A stretch of 64,000 nt of DNA from Dysidea avara (lineage: Eukaryota; Porifera; Demospongiae; Dictyoceratida; Dysideidae), in contig NC_089278.1 of NCBI RefSeq assembly GCF_963678975.1, positions 13,993,959-14,057,958 of the forward strand, given 5' to 3'. Positions 47,106 to 58,290 of the stretch are shown here, in pieces. The position numbers and the translations under genes were made by a program. Positions within the stretch are counted from its first letter, which is position 1, and every line of letters starts with the position of its first letter. Under the pieces are notes generated by a model that saw only the letters and a list, made by a program, of their open reading frames with translations, made no database searches and was not told the origin of the DNA.

Positions 47106-48650
47106 GGTAAAGGTGTGGGCACTTGAAGTCCCACCTGGACCTTCAATATGTAAGCTAATTGGTGATTTCAGCAGCCACATATACAATAAATAGATTATTA
47201 GATTTAGTGCACAGAGGCAGCATCATGTAAATAAAAAGGAAATCTTGTATGGATTCCACAAACAATTACCACATGGCACTCTGGCACAAGCTATGTCGCT
47301 TGTGTAGCTAACACTTAGATTATGCACTGTCCACCAAAAATAAAATTATTACACACAACTTGAACTATTACTCTGCAACAGCTAAGTAATGAATTAACTT
47401 ATTTTGCTAGTTACAGGAACACTTTGATTAACTTTGATAATGAAGAAAAGTAATAACCACAAAATCTGTAATATGACCAGTGGTGAATGATTAAAGACAC
47501 TGCATGTCTAAACTATATATAGCTGTATATAGTCGTTTGAGCTAAGTGGTGGGGTGGAAGTCTAAATTATTTATGTAGGTCACAACAAAATTTTTAAATG
47601 GTGGTTGGCATATAGCCTTGACTACAGTGCCTATTTGGACAAGTTTCACTGATGATGCATCAAGCATGCAAACATAGTGTTGTAATAACTTGCATGAAAA
47701 AGTAACATAATTTCTTTTGGTATATATCTGGCATATAAAGGACATCACACTGTTTCAGACTAGGCTAGCCAGCCTTCCTGTATTTTTCTTTTGTTGTTAC
47801 AGTGTAGTCAGAAAACAAAGACTTCCCCCCCAACTAACTGACAAAAGAGAAAAATGCAGTCCGGTTGATGAGACTATTTACAAACTACGTCAGCAATTCT
47901 TAGTACTCCACACACTGACTTCTAGAGGCTAACTGATTATCACCAAGTTATTAACTAACCCGGGTTCATGCAATCTCAACTTTTAAAATAGTCTTGCCTA
48001 CACCAGTATATCTTCAACATCTTGTAAATGCACATATCAAGTTAAAGTAACAGTGCTTGAGGTCCCAAATGATGGGTCTTCTTTGATACATGCTACAACT
48101 TCCAACTAAAACAGTGTACATTAAAAGGCTAGAACAAAAAAATGTAGTAACCTTTGTGTACACAAGTCAGGCACTGTACCAGTTGTACTGCATGTGGTTT
48201 CCAGTTTATATACACCATGGCCTTCAGCATGGGGTAGTGAATGAACTGGAGCACTGAAAACCTTGTGATAGAACCCCAGAGTGTAGCTCACTTTGTTTTG
48301 AACATGAATTGATTTGTATTGGTACTGGAAAACACTGGTGAGTAAGCAGCATGACAGACCAACAGAAGGTCAAGACAGACAGCATTTCTGAATGGTATTG
48401 GCACATTAACTAATTTACAAAATCAGTGATCCACATGCCTGATCTAAGAATCTGTATATATTCATTATCAAAAGTCAACATCACTATCATTATAAATTTG
48501 CCTGACTGATAAACCTGTAATTAAAACAACCTAAACAATACATGTACTCTGTTATGCACAGTTTTCTGCACTGTTAAATACACTATTATATTGTGCTAAA
48601 ATGTGGCTTGCAGGGTAACAGAATGTGCACAGACAATTTAGAATTTCAGT
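47106..48650. other. intergenic spacer, no firm gene
   Basis: AT-rich. A frame ending at 47932 after a TTGTTACAG acceptor-like site could be a small terminal exon, but no partner exon was found. Confidence 0.35.
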
Positions 48651-48693
48651 AGTAAGGTAGACTAGGCATGGAAACATACATGCCACTGGGTGT

Positions 48694-48786
48694 GAATTTC
48701 ATACCAAAGGGTTGACAACTTATACTCAGTTGCCACAGAAGTCATCCCTTCAGTTTTATGAAATTCGTACTTTTGAATTTACAGTG
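48694..48786. repeat. diverged copy of the CACTGTAAATTC MITE
   Basis: Shares ACTCAGTTGCCACA, GTCATCC and GAATTTACAGTG with 43871-43995. The left end is degraded. It stands at the same relative position as in copy A of the duplicated block. Confidence 0.55.
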
Positions 48787-49489
48787 TAGAGTACCGTACA
48801 ATAGGTAATATTGACGAAATGAAAATTTGACAAATTCATGTCAGCTTTAATGGATTATAATTTGATGAAAAGCAAGAAATCACTGATCTAAACACTGAAT
48901 TTTGAGGCACTTATTGATGCTTGATGAATTAAAATTTGATGAATGTAACTGATTTGTCACATTAGTCAAAATTTTCTTTTGGCAAAATTTCCTGTATGGT
49001 AGACTGTGACTGTTCTTTTAGAGTGCATGTGACATTCATTTACATAATTTACAATATTGCTCATATCTGTGGTAAATGCTTCAGACATGCACCTTATACT
49101 CAAAATTAAGCATAATTAGCAGGTGCCTAATTAGTTCACAGTTACTACACAGCTATATAGCTATGCATACTTTAGAGATGCAGCTGAATTCACATGTAGA
49201 CTTGAAAAACAATGTGCCTGTATACCTTATAGCATTTGTTTATCTTTGTAATGGGTTTAAGCAGTTGTGTTTAGATTTATTGCACAAACACTGATGGATG
49301 GTGCATGGTATGATGCAATGCGTGATCTCAGTTAATAATGTAGATAACATTGTATAATTTAGTGTGTTATTGTCTCAATAACTGCATTTTCTTATGCAGG
49401 TGTTCTTATTTTTAGATCAACTGTTGTAACTGGCCATATCATGGAGTGTAGATTTTCTAATTAAACTGGAATTGTAAAGTACATGTGAA

Positions 49490-50265
49490 GCCGTAAACAT
49501 GGATCAATTCTACCCAATAGAGGTCAGACATGTCCAAATTCACCATTAGTTGAATTGGTTAACCCTTGTTAGAGCCAGCTGCAGGATAAGAAAGAAAGAT
49601 AAAAAAAGGAAAAAATAAGCTAAAATATACAGTTTGAGCAGTATGGGACTTTTGAAGCCTTACACATGAAAATGATAGGACCAATTCCACACAACAGTGA
49701 CCTGACATGTTCACACATACCATTGGTACCATTGGATAACCCTTGTTAGTCCCAGGAAAAGTAAGGAAAAAAAAAGAAAAAAAAGCAGCTAAAATATACA
49801 GTTTAGCCAAAATATACAGTGTGAGTGCTGTGGGAGTTTTGAAGCCTTACACATGAAAATGATAGGACCAATTCCACACAACAGTGTGATCTGACATGTC
49901 CACACTCACCATTGGTACCATTGGATAACCCTTGTTAGTCCCAGGAAAAGTAAGAAAAAAAAAAGGAGCTAAAATTATGCAGTTTAGCCAAAATATACAG
50001 TGTGAGCACTATGGGAGTTTTGAAGCCTTACACATGAAAATGATAGAACCAATTCCACACAAAAGTGACCTGACATGTCCACACTCACCATTGGTACCAT
50101 TGGATAACCCTTGTTAGTCCCAGAAAAAAAAGGAGCTAATATATGCAGTTTAGCCAAAATATACAGTGTGAGCAGTTTGGGAGCCTTACACATGAAAATG
50201 ATAGGACCAATTCTACACAACAGTGATCTGACATGTCCAAACTCTCCATTGGTTAACCCTTTACT
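49490..50265. repeat. tandem repeat, ~150-180-bp unit, about 4.5 copies
   Basis: Each unit holds GAAGCCTTACACATGAAAAT, CCAATTCCACACAACAGTGA, GACATGTCCACACTCACCAT and AACCCTTGTTAGTCCCAG, then an A-rich run and AAAATATACAGT. Units at about 49630, 49800, 49980 and 50140 are well matched; the first (49490-49580) and last are partial or diverged. Present only in copy B of the duplicated block. Confidence 0.88.
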
Positions 50266-50546
50266 ATTTGTTATTCACAGAGAAAAGTTATACTCACAAT
50301 AGAACTGGGTATTAAAAATTAAGAGTCTAATTTCTTCAGTATAGAACAGTAAAAACTATAAAACATCCCAATATTTATAACTCTTTACTGCTGTAATTAT
50401 ACTGGTGATTATCACCTTGAACTCTGCTCCAGTAATTATCTTACCATTGTGCAGAACATTATTTTGATGCTAAGATTCTGATTCTTAGTATGCCTTACAT
50501 CTCCCAGGCCTCCATAGTACATTTATACGAAGTAGATGCAGTAATA

Positions 50547-50753
50547 CCATACAGAGAGAAACTTCAGTGGGGGAAAACTTTGGTGATTTGCTACAAATTC
50601 GCCAAAGTTTAACCCACTAATTACTTGTAGTGCCTGAGATTAGCATCTTTATAGCTATAGATTTGAGCTTGAATTCACCAAAGTTTATTTTGCCAAGTGC
50701 AATTTAGCTTGCTATTCGCCAAAGTTTATCCTCGCCAATATCCCTCTATACGG
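50547..50753. mobile_element. 207-bp MITE, TA target, proven by an empty site
   Basis: Inverted ends CCATACAGAG and CTCTATACGG between TA dinucleotides; the interior repeats TTCGCCAAAGTTTA. Copy A of the duplication lacks it: GATGCAGTAATG runs straight on to TATGATAC (near 44540). So it inserted after the duplication. Confidence 0.8.
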
Positions 50754-50960
50754 TAAAGTGTATGATACAAACAGGGATATGATACACTAAAAGTGGCTAT
50801 ATGTATATATAGTCTATAAATTTTAAAACTATAAAATAGCTAGGTGTAGTTACAAATAATTGATGAGCTAGATGTGTGTGCAGTGTATGCAGCAGGGACA
50901 TGAGTAATAATATGTACAAGGGCTAGAATAATTGAAGTTTCTAAAAACTACTGCTATCCT

Positions 50961-51190
50961 CTTCTCTTATATAGGGAATCAAGCAAGCTGTGATTGTGGG
51001 ATTGAATTCTGCCAAACAACCTGTGATTGTGGGATTCAATTTTAATACATAAACAGTAGTTTGATTTTACTTTGCAATAATAAAATCAAACTACTGTTTG
51101 ATGTATTAAAATTGAATCCCACAATCACAGTTCATTTGGCAAAATTCAATCCCACAATCACAGCTTACTTGGTTCCCTATATAAGAGAAG
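50961..51190. mobile_element. foldback MITE with double internal motif
   Basis: Arms of about 100 bp start CTTCTCTTATATAGGGAATC and contain two copies of GTGATTGTGGGATT-type blocks each. Arms match closely. Centre near 51072 is a TAAAATCAAACTACTGTTT palindrome. Confidence 0.82.
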
Positions 51191-51240
51191 GCTAAAGTAT
51201 TTTTGCCAATTAGGTGAGTCTACATGCTAAAGTAGATATT

Positions 51241-51349
51241 AGTTATACCACAGGCACTCGTGCTTTGCCTGATATATATGCACTCGAGCCTGCGGCCGTC
51301 GTGCTTGTGTGTATATATCAGGCAAAGCACTCATGCCCATGGTATAACT
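51241..51349. mobile_element. 109-bp hairpin MITE
   Basis: Arms AGTTATACCACAGGCACTCG and its diverged complement, including GTGCTTTGCCTGATATATA. ATT occurs directly outside both ends. Lies 50 bp from another foldback element. Confidence 0.7.
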
Positions 51350-51803
51350 ATTACATATAATCAGCTAGTGTATATAGTTTTCATGCCACACTGTATAATA
51401 ATGTTAGTATATCTTCTGCATGGGGAGCATGTTTGTAGGGATGCCATTCAACAGAATTACAATTGTTGCTGAATACAAGCCAGCTGTCGTCTTTATATTT
51501 AAAAACTCAGAATATAACATGTCACTTGAGAAAATAATATACAATAATCACCTTAAACTGAAATGTTCAACAAAAAAATTAAACCATTTACAAAATGATA
51601 ACAGCTATGTACCAAGAACTAAATATTGAACTCATATTAAACTTAAAACACTGAAAGCTTCACTGGCTCAGATATTTCTTGTAACAACAAATTAAGGTTG
51701 TTTTCCATAATTTTAACTAAGACATCATATCAGACAGTTCTTCATGGCAGTATTTTTATGTCACAAGCTATCATGCATGGAATTGCAGCAAGTATGTACT
51801 CTT

Positions 51804-52293
51804 CAGTGTTGGGAGTAACGCGTTACTTATGTAACGCGTTATGTAATATTATTACTTTTGTGGTAACTAAGTAATATAACGAAATACGCTATAAAAACAG
51901 GTAATATAACTCAAGTTACTTCACTTACAAATGCAACGTATTACCTAGGTAATATAGTTACTGTAACGAGTCTAATATTACGTAATATTATTACTACAAT
52001 AATCTCGTTAGTTATCGTCTGAGTAATGCCTAGCCACAACGAAGTAATGACGCCTACTTATTCACCAGCTTCTTACTGGTAACCAAGATTTGCACATTGT
52101 CCAACAACGCAATCATGTCACGTGATAAGGTGGTGTGACAGCTTAAGGCTGTGGACACAAAGTAATATAATATGTAATATTATTACAGTTACTTTATTTT
52201 ATGGCTAATATGTAACTGTAACTAAATAGTTCAGTTGCAAGTAATATGTAATATGTAACTAGTTACTTTTAAAAAGTAACTTGCCCAACACTG
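51804..52293. mobile_element. hAT nonautonomous element, 490 bp, exact 8-bp TSD
   Basis: Ends CAGTGTTGGGAGTAAC and AAGTAACTTGCCCAACACTG are inverted and of the common animal hAT type. Flanked by GTACTCTT on both sides (51796-51803 and 52294-52301). The interior is built of TAATATTA/GTAAC repeats with no coding capacity. Confidence 0.93.
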
Positions 52294-52348
52294 GTACTCT
52301 TACTACTTAACCACCAGAATAACAGTAGACAGACGATCCATACCATAT

Positions 52349-53016
52349 TTAGGGTTTCCACCCAAAATAGGAAGATGCTTCATTTTGTTGTTTCTGGAGA
52401 TTTTAACATAGATTTACCTTTAAGATAAAGCAAAACAAGTGCTAATTTGTTATTAGAATGTTTGCGGCTTTGGGTATCAGCATAATTTTAACACACGTAA
52501 ATATCCTAAAAGTGGTCACGTGACCAAAAATCTCTTTATATAGGATTTTCACTGCAAAATAGGATGATGCCTCAGCTCTTTTCATTGTGTCTGATGATTT
52601 TCACACAGACTGACCTTAAGATAAAATGAACAAGTGTTAATATATTATTAAACTGTGTATTGTGTGCAGTTTTGACTGTAAATACCCAAAAAGTGGTCAT
52701 GTGGTCAACAATCCCATTACAGCTACACAGGATATGCTATAACGCTAGAAGATGTAGAAGTCTTCATTATAAGATAAGAAATACACTGAGTGTGACTTAA
52801 AATGTCAAATAAGCTGTCCACAACCATTATAGTATTTTTGGTCACATGGCCACTTTTTGTATGTTTTTGTGTTAAACTTATGTTGATGCCCAATGCTACA
52901 AGCAGTCCAATAACAAATTAGTACTTGTTTGCTGTATCTTAAAGGTCAGTCTATGTGAAAATCTCCAGAAACAACAAAAGAAAGCACCTTCCTATATCGA
53001 GTTGGAAACCCTACCA
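52349..53016. mobile_element. foldback element with duplicated arm
   Basis: Outer arms share TAGGGTTTCCA, ATAGGAAG, TTTCTGGAGATTTT and AGTGGTCACGTGACC-type blocks. The left arm is followed by a diverged second copy (about 52544-52710), so one side carries two tandem arms. No target duplication identified. Confidence 0.7.
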
Positions 53017-53129
53017 TATTGCCGGCTATACACATAATGATGTCACTGTATTTCCCCAATAATATCCCCTCACCACACCCACTATATACAAGACCACAAT
53101 ACACAACAATGACTCAGCACTTTTGCTAG

Positions 53130-53137
53130 TATAAAAG
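53130..53137 (+). promoter_or_regulatory. TATA box of the fibrinogen-domain gene
   Basis: TATAAAAG about 50 bp upstream of the ATG at 53181. Motif and position only. Confidence 0.45.
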
Positions 53138-53180
53138 AGATCACATTGTGAGGTGATCGCTAGTTCATCAGTAGCTCTAC

Positions 53181-54218
53181 AATGACTACTACTACTACTA
53201 CTATTACTACAATAATACTACTACTGGCTATTGGGATACTACCCCTCTCTCTAGCTAGCAGTCAAGCTAATGTATACCATGCCAACAATTGCTGTGATTT
53301 AGGATATGGTCACTTCAGGAAGACTAGAGAGTCAGCCCATTTCCAATGTCTGCAGGAATGATCATTTGGAGGCTGAGGCTTATTGTGACACTATCAATGG
53401 AGGAGGAGAATGGTTAGTGGTACAGAGGATACAAGATGGAACTGAAGACTTTAACACATAGGCGGTGGAGACGGGGGGCCATGGTCCCCCCACTTTTATG
53501 GGACACTGTTTGCAAGAAAAGATCGAGATACTCTAATAGAACAGTCAGGATCTGGATACTCTAATAGAGCAGTCACAGTATTCAGAGAAGCAGTGTAGCA
53601 AGTTACTTAGCTACATATGTGTTACAAATAAGGAAATATAATTTGTGGAGAGCAGCTATTGTCAGCAGGCTGTGACTTTTTTTTTTTTTTTTTGGTCTTC
53701 AACTTACAGCTGGCCTGGCCCCCTCACTCTTTGGCCTGCTCCACCGCTCCTGCAACAGGACCTGGGTTGAGTATGAAGATGGATTTGGAGAGTTTTGGTA
53801 TGGACTCAGAGCCCCCCATTGTCTCACTGGTCAAGGTGGTTGGGAAATGAAAATGGACATCAAGTTAGCTGATGGTACTAAAGTCTTCCTCCATTATGAA
53901 CAGTTTAAAGTTGCATCAGCTAAAGACAAGTACAAACTAACTGTTGGAGGATTCCAGGGGACCACTACTGATCCAATGGCATACAGCAATGGGATGAATT
54001 TCACCACCAAAGACAATGTCAATGATAAACACTCTGATACTAATTGTGCAACAGCTACTAGTCCCAGTACACCCCATGGAGGATGGTGGCATAGATCATG
54101 CTGGCATGTACATCCCAACAACTTCTACAAGCAACAATGGGGAGTTTATCTCAACAACAACTGGCACACTCTACCATTTGTGGAGATGAAGATCAGACCA
54201 GTTCAGTGTAACATTTAA
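53181..54218 (+). pseudogene. fibrinogen-related (ficolin-like) gene broken by a transposon
   Basis: Secreted fibrinogen C-domain lectin family. ATG at 53181 starts a Thr-rich signal peptide and CCDLGYGHFRKT; the frame is lost before the domain. The first half of the domain (AEAYCDTINGGGEWLVVQ, then GTEDFNT) lies at about 53372-53459 in another frame and runs into a stop at 53459-53461. After an inserted element the domain resumes (RTWVEYEDGFGEFWYGL) and continues to the stop at 54218, including the C-terminal WWHRSCWHVHPN motif. Family members read EDF-N-RTW without interruption, so the insertion falls inside one exon; no GT donor exists before the stop. Second half well preserved, so the loss looks recent. 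The early frame change may hide a short intron. Confidence 0.8.
53461..53745. mobile_element. ~285-bp MITE inside the fibrinogen domain
   Basis: Ends GGCGGTGGAG and CTCCACCGC are inverted, with GGGGGGCCATGG and CCTGGCCCCCTC just inside. It carries two copies of the TACTCTAATAGAACAGTCA motif (53529 and 53558) and an 18-T run. A directly repeated AAC flanks the broken codon region, a possible short target duplication. Confidence 0.7.
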
Positions 54219-54358
54219 CACACAACACTCACACAGTGTGCACATTTGTATAAATTTTTTTCTCAATTGTTTTTAGTAAATAATAATCTGCAAGCACTAA
54301 ACAAAGCTTTGGTAATGCTTAGTTCCTTCCAGAGACAACCAAATGTCAGTCATTAGTA

Positions 54359-54563
54359 CAGTGAAACCTCAGTTATCCAAACCTTTTGGGACCAGGGGTG
54401 GTCCATAAGTCTGTATATATCTCTGAAAATAACAGCGTAAAGAAAATTAAAAAATATCAACTACCCTAATAGAACAGTTGCTACAGTAATAGAGCAGCCA
54501 TTTCCGTAGCTCAGTTAACCAAGAATCCAGATAAGCGAGGTCAGGACAACTGAGGTTCCACTG
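54359..54563. mobile_element. pogo/Tigger-like MITE, 205 bp, TA-flanked
   Basis: Ends CAGTGAAACCTCAGTTATCC and GGACAACTGAGGTTCCACTG inverted, TA on both sides. Interior holds two CTAATAGAACAGTTG-type motifs. Confidence 0.88.
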
Positions 54564-54992
54564 TATTTGGCAGCAGCAATATTAAACGGAGTACTTTACA
54601 ATAATTATGTTGGCCACTTGAGAAAACTTTGGGAAATATTTTAAAAGCTCACAAACATCACATAATTGAGCCTCAGAACGAACTATTCGCTTTTCAATAC
54701 AAGTATGATTAGGAGTTTGCAATAATGTGCCTTTTGAATAGATGGACATTGCTAAAATTAATAGTAAATAGTCTCACACATTTTACAATGGTACAGAAAA
54801 CACTAGGGGTTCACTTGCACAGTTTCAAAGTATATATATCCCAGCATAATAGCATATGGCTACCAACAGCAAGTTTCACATTGCAAAGGCCAATTTAGGC
54901 AGCATAACATATAATTGTGCGAAAACTGTGAATCTCACCACTCTACAATATAGCTAGCTATCTGTCGTCAACTATAGTACAATATTATTGTG

Positions 54993-57308
54993 TTAGTCCA
55001 ATTTATAATCTACTTGAAGGAAGATACGGCCATCTTTGAAGTACTGACATGTAGGAGTACTCTTGTGGAGGTCTTCATAACTAATGAACTTCTTACTACA
55101 CCACATGGGCTGTGTACACCTCTCATCACTGGTGGACCTCTCATTCCCATCGGTCCAGTTGATCCATCCCATAGAAGCCTTTTCTTTGGTGTAGACTCTG
55201 TCATGACCATTTTGGTTGTACTCCCCATGTCCTATGTGATGATCACTGTCACGGATCTGGTTTAACAATTTTACCTCACAATGTCCCCTCAGTGGCCAAC
55301 TTAACCGATCATCACATGGACCCTTCATGAGGAGGAGGCAGATCGACAGATCTGGATTATAGAGATCATTGCCAGTAACCCCAATATTTGCTTGAACATT
55401 CAAACACATCTTAAATCCCTTACAATTTGTATAAAATGATTCACTAAACCAGCCTTTATTTTTTATGGTCTCCTTGTATGTGAGTCCTGAAACCATTGGT
55501 TCTGCCATCACTATTATCACTGGAACATTTTGATTACTCGATAAATTCAGTGCTCTAGTATAGATGGACGCTTCCCAAGCGGATAAGGCACTTTTAAATA
55601 ATTCACTGTTTTGTACCAGTTTATCAATTTTTGTTTGGATTTCAGTTCCTAGATTTGCTACCAATCTTTGTTGAATGGCTTCTGATTCCTGCTTAAGTTT
55701 GTCTTCTAAAGATTTACAGAGCTCATCTGTTTTATTCTTAGCTTCTTGTTCATTGGCCGTAATTCTTTGTATAAAATTATCCTTTGTTGCTTCAAGGTTC
55801 TGTTTAGAAAGATTTAGCTCTTGTGTTGTTGAAGTTATGATGTGTCTAGCCTGATCAAGTTCCTTTGCGAATTTATCTTCTCTTTCCTTTGCTTCTCCTT
55901 GCATCACTCTGAGACCAGCTAGCTCAGTGCGCATCACATTTATCTCATCTTTATGAGTAGTTTCCCATTGCTCTAGCTCTTTGTTCACATCATCTTTAAT
56001 TTTCTTCATTTCATTTTGTGCAGCTGTGAGAGTATCTTTAGTAACAGCTAATTCTTGTTTGGTTGCTGTTAGCTCATTTTCTGTTTGTTGAAGCTTTAGA
56101 GTGAGATCATCTCTAGTGGCTGCCAGCTGTTCTGTAGACTTTTTTTGTTCCTGTTCAATTCTCATAGTAAACTCATCTTTACATTTCTCCAGTTGAGATG
56201 CTGTATCTCTATCTGTTTGTTGTAGTCTCTGTATAAGTTTGTCAATTGTCTGTACAGTATCAAGTTGAGTACTGGTCAAGCTTTGGTAATTAATAGATAG
56301 GTTTTGTGCACTGTATTGAGTGTTACTGAGCTGATGTGTGGTACGGGACAAGTGTTCTTCCATTTTCTCCTTGTTGTGTTTCTTCTGATCCTTACGGGCC
56401 ATCCTCTCCTCACAACCCACTACGTGATACTCACACTGGATTAGCTCCAGTGGGCACATCTTCATGTGTTCTTTTACATCATCTCTTGGGACACTATCAA
56501 CCTCACACTTGTTGGGACAGGTTATTGGGAACTTGGGACACTGTTCCTTGTGTTCTCCCTCAATAAACCGACGTTCTCCTTCAATATGGCAATACTGACA
56601 ATTGATTTTAAGACGTGGACACTCCATCTTAACATGGGTGGTTAGAGACTGCTGTTGTAAAATCCTTCCGCAATCATTTGGGCAGGTAACTTCTTCAAGT
56701 GGACACATCTTCCTGTGTTCATCTATATCCTCACGAGGTATGCTATCAGCTTCACATTTGTTGGGACAGGCTATGGGGAGCTTTGGACACTGTTCCTTGT
56801 GCTCACCTTCAATAAACTGATGTTCTCCTGTAACGTGGCAATAGTGACAGTCAACCTTGCGACATTCACACTCATCCTCAGCATGGCTGGTCAGATATTG
56901 TCGTTGTAAGCACTTTCCACAATCATGGGAGCATGTCACCTCTTCAAATAGACAACCGTCACTGTTTCCAAGGTGATTGACAATGTCATTAACTTCACCT
57001 TGCCACTCACATCCTTTCTCCTTGTTAATACAGAACACATGAAGACTCCTGATAGCTCGGTCGACTTGCTTGTTGGGAATAGTAATAAATTCTTCACTGC
57101 GGCGGCATATTGGACAAGCATCAGTGATGGTAGTAGCTTTCTTAGCACCATCAAGACAAAACTTACAAAATGTGTGACCACAACACCCACTAAGATAAGG
57201 CTCTCTACTCGGGTACTGACAAATCTTGCAAACGAGCATATCCGACGGGGTATTCACGAACCGATATTCATACCCGCCCCCGCCATTACCAGGTTTCGCT
57301 ATCGCCAT
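54993..57308 (-). CDS. RING - TRAF-zinc-finger - coiled-coil - MATH protein, 771 aa
   Basis: TRAF-like adaptor and probable E3 ubiquitin ligase of cytoplasmic innate-immune or stress signalling. RING finger at about residues 27-68 (CKICQYPSREP, CGHTFCKFCL, CPIC). Then several TRAF-type zinc fingers to about residue 310, arranged as two near-identical blocks (EGEHKEQCPKLPIACPNKCE and EGEHKEQCPKFPITCPNKCE). A long coiled coil covers roughly 320-590. A C-terminal MATH/TRAF-C domain from about 600 has FYTNCKGFKMCLNVQAN, LMKGPCDDRLSWPLRG and a final IFLQVDY. Intronless and uninterrupted; start is the first Met, followed closely by the RING. Longer coiled coil than canonical TRAFs (~500 aa). Neighbour of a fibrinogen-related pseudogene. 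Confidence 0.93.
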   Translation of the reverse strand: MAIAKPGNGGGGYEYRFVNTPSDMLVCKICQYPSREPYLSGCCGHTFCKFCLDGAKKATTITDACPICRRSEEFITIPNKQVDRAIRSLHVFCINKEKGCEWQGEVNDIVNHLGNSDGCLFEEVTCSHDCGKCLQRQYLTSHAEDECECRKVDCHYCHVTGEHQFIEGEHKEQCPKLPIACPNKCEADSIPREDIDEHRKMCPLEEVTCPNDCGRILQQQSLTTHVKMECPRLKINCQYCHIEGERRFIEGEHKEQCPKFPITCPNKCEVDSVPRDDVKEHMKMCPLELIQCEYHVVGCEERMARKDQKKHNKEKMEEHLSRTTHQLSNTQYSAQNLSINYQSLTSTQLDTVQTIDKLIQRLQQTDRDTASQLEKCKDEFTMRIEQEQKKSTEQLAATRDDLTLKLQQTENELTATKQELAVTKDTLTAAQNEMKKIKDDVNKELEQWETTHKDEINVMRTELAGLRVMQGEAKEREDKFAKELDQARHIITSTTQELNLSKQNLEATKDNFIQRITANEQEAKNKTDELCKSLEDKLKQESEAIQQRLVANLGTEIQTKIDKLVQNSELFKSALSAWEASIYTRALNLSSNQNVPVIIVMAEPMVSGLTYKETIKNKGWFSESFYTNCKGFKMCLNVQANIGVTGNDLYNPDLSICLLLMKGPCDDRLSWPLRGHCEVKLLNQIRDSDHHIGHGEYNQNGHDRVYTKEKASMGWINWTDGNERSTSDERCTQPMWCSKKFISYEDLHKSTPTCQYFKDGRIFLQVDYKLD

Positions 57309-57802
57309 TCTGTAACTGATGATAATGATGGTAACTGAACACGTGAACGCTATTATGTAAAGCTTACCGCTCAGTAATGGCCTCCACAGACTAGTAGTGT
57401 TAGCTACTTTGGATATTAAAGTTTACGGATAGACTACCAGCTAGTGCCGGAGTCCTTCATGCCGAGCCACGCATTCTTCCAAGGAAGACCATCTGCAAGT
57501 ACGTACGGCAGCAACAACATATAGAGCAAGAGCCGTAGCTTCCCGTATAATTTCGTGTGACTATTATCTTACCACGCATTATAATTAAATATAACACTGG
57601 AACAAGTCCCCTCGCAAGTCCCTTACGAGATTGGTGGTCAAATGATAATAATAATAAGGTTCAAACGAGTGCTGGCGCCCTTTATAGACCACAGCTACCC
57701 AATATTTTTACTGATGACAGATGGTATAAAATTAAATTTTAGCAGCTGGCTAGCTAATTGTAACGAGGCACTTGCTAGCTAGTCATTTATTTATTTATTA
57801 AC
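57309..57802. other. upstream region of the TRAF-like gene
   Basis: Must hold the promoter and 5' UTR of the minus-strand TRAF-like gene. No TATA box or other element stands out, and no further gene is seen. Confidence 0.4.
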
Positions 57803-57805
57803 ACA

Positions 57806-57885
<80 letters not shown>

Positions 57886-57886
57886 C
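57803..57886. repeat. (ACGC)n microsatellite, ~21 units
   Basis: Uninterrupted tetranucleotide array directly abutting a fragment with the CTGGGATGCCTGTGCATAAA tail that also ends the window's SINE copies, so it probably grew from a retroposon tail. Confidence 0.95.
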
Positions 57887-58290
57887 ACAGAGTTCAGCCT
57901 GGGATGCCTGTGCATAAAGCCTGTAGAGTAATTACTATAAAACGAAAACAAAGAGATGGTAATGTACTACGTATTATAAGTGTGTAGTTAATGGAGAAAT
58001 AATCAGTAGCACACTGCCAACTACAGGGACAGAGCTCGAGGTAGCGCATTGTATGAGGATCTCGGGGAGTCAAAGTTGTGAGTAAATTGATCCCAGAAAT
58101 GCGACTTAACTCTCTGTTCCTGATAGTGTCAACAGATAGATTAATGTCAATTAATGGAAGGGTAGTCCATAAGCGACAGATCCTTACAAAGTATAAAGAA
58201 GTGTCATTGCTTGTTAGTGTTACGTAGAGGGAATATGATGCCTCCTGATGCATGAATATATATAACATGTGACCACCATCATGCATATCT
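57887..58290 (-). mobile_element. 3' end of a non-LTR retrotransposon (LINE)
   Basis: Minus-strand frame contains YFVRICRLWTTLPLIDINLS, a pattern seen at the C-terminal end of reverse-transcriptase proteins of CR1/L2-like LINEs (FvRi.rlWN.LP), followed by a Cys-rich tail (LCPCSWQC). Only the last ~130 codons and 3' tail remain; 5'-truncation is normal for LINEs. Clade not resolved. Confidence 0.6.

Larger units (their letters stand above)
48787..50960. repeat. duplicated noncoding block, copy B
   Basis: Colinear with 43996-44650 but expanded by a tandem repeat (49490-50265) and a MITE insertion (50547-50753). Shared blocks keep the same order and orientation. No receptor gene remains beside this copy. 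Confidence 0.7.

Noticed and set aside
47717-47932. 71-codon frame ending LRQQFLVLHTLTSRG, preceded by a TTGTTACAG acceptor-like site
   Set aside because: Looks like a possible terminal exon, but no upstream exon, family match or second splice site could be supported.
57803-57890. Possible CRISPR-like or telomere-like array
   Set aside because: A plain ACGC tetranucleotide microsatellite without spacers; CRISPR arrays are not expected in animal nuclear DNA.
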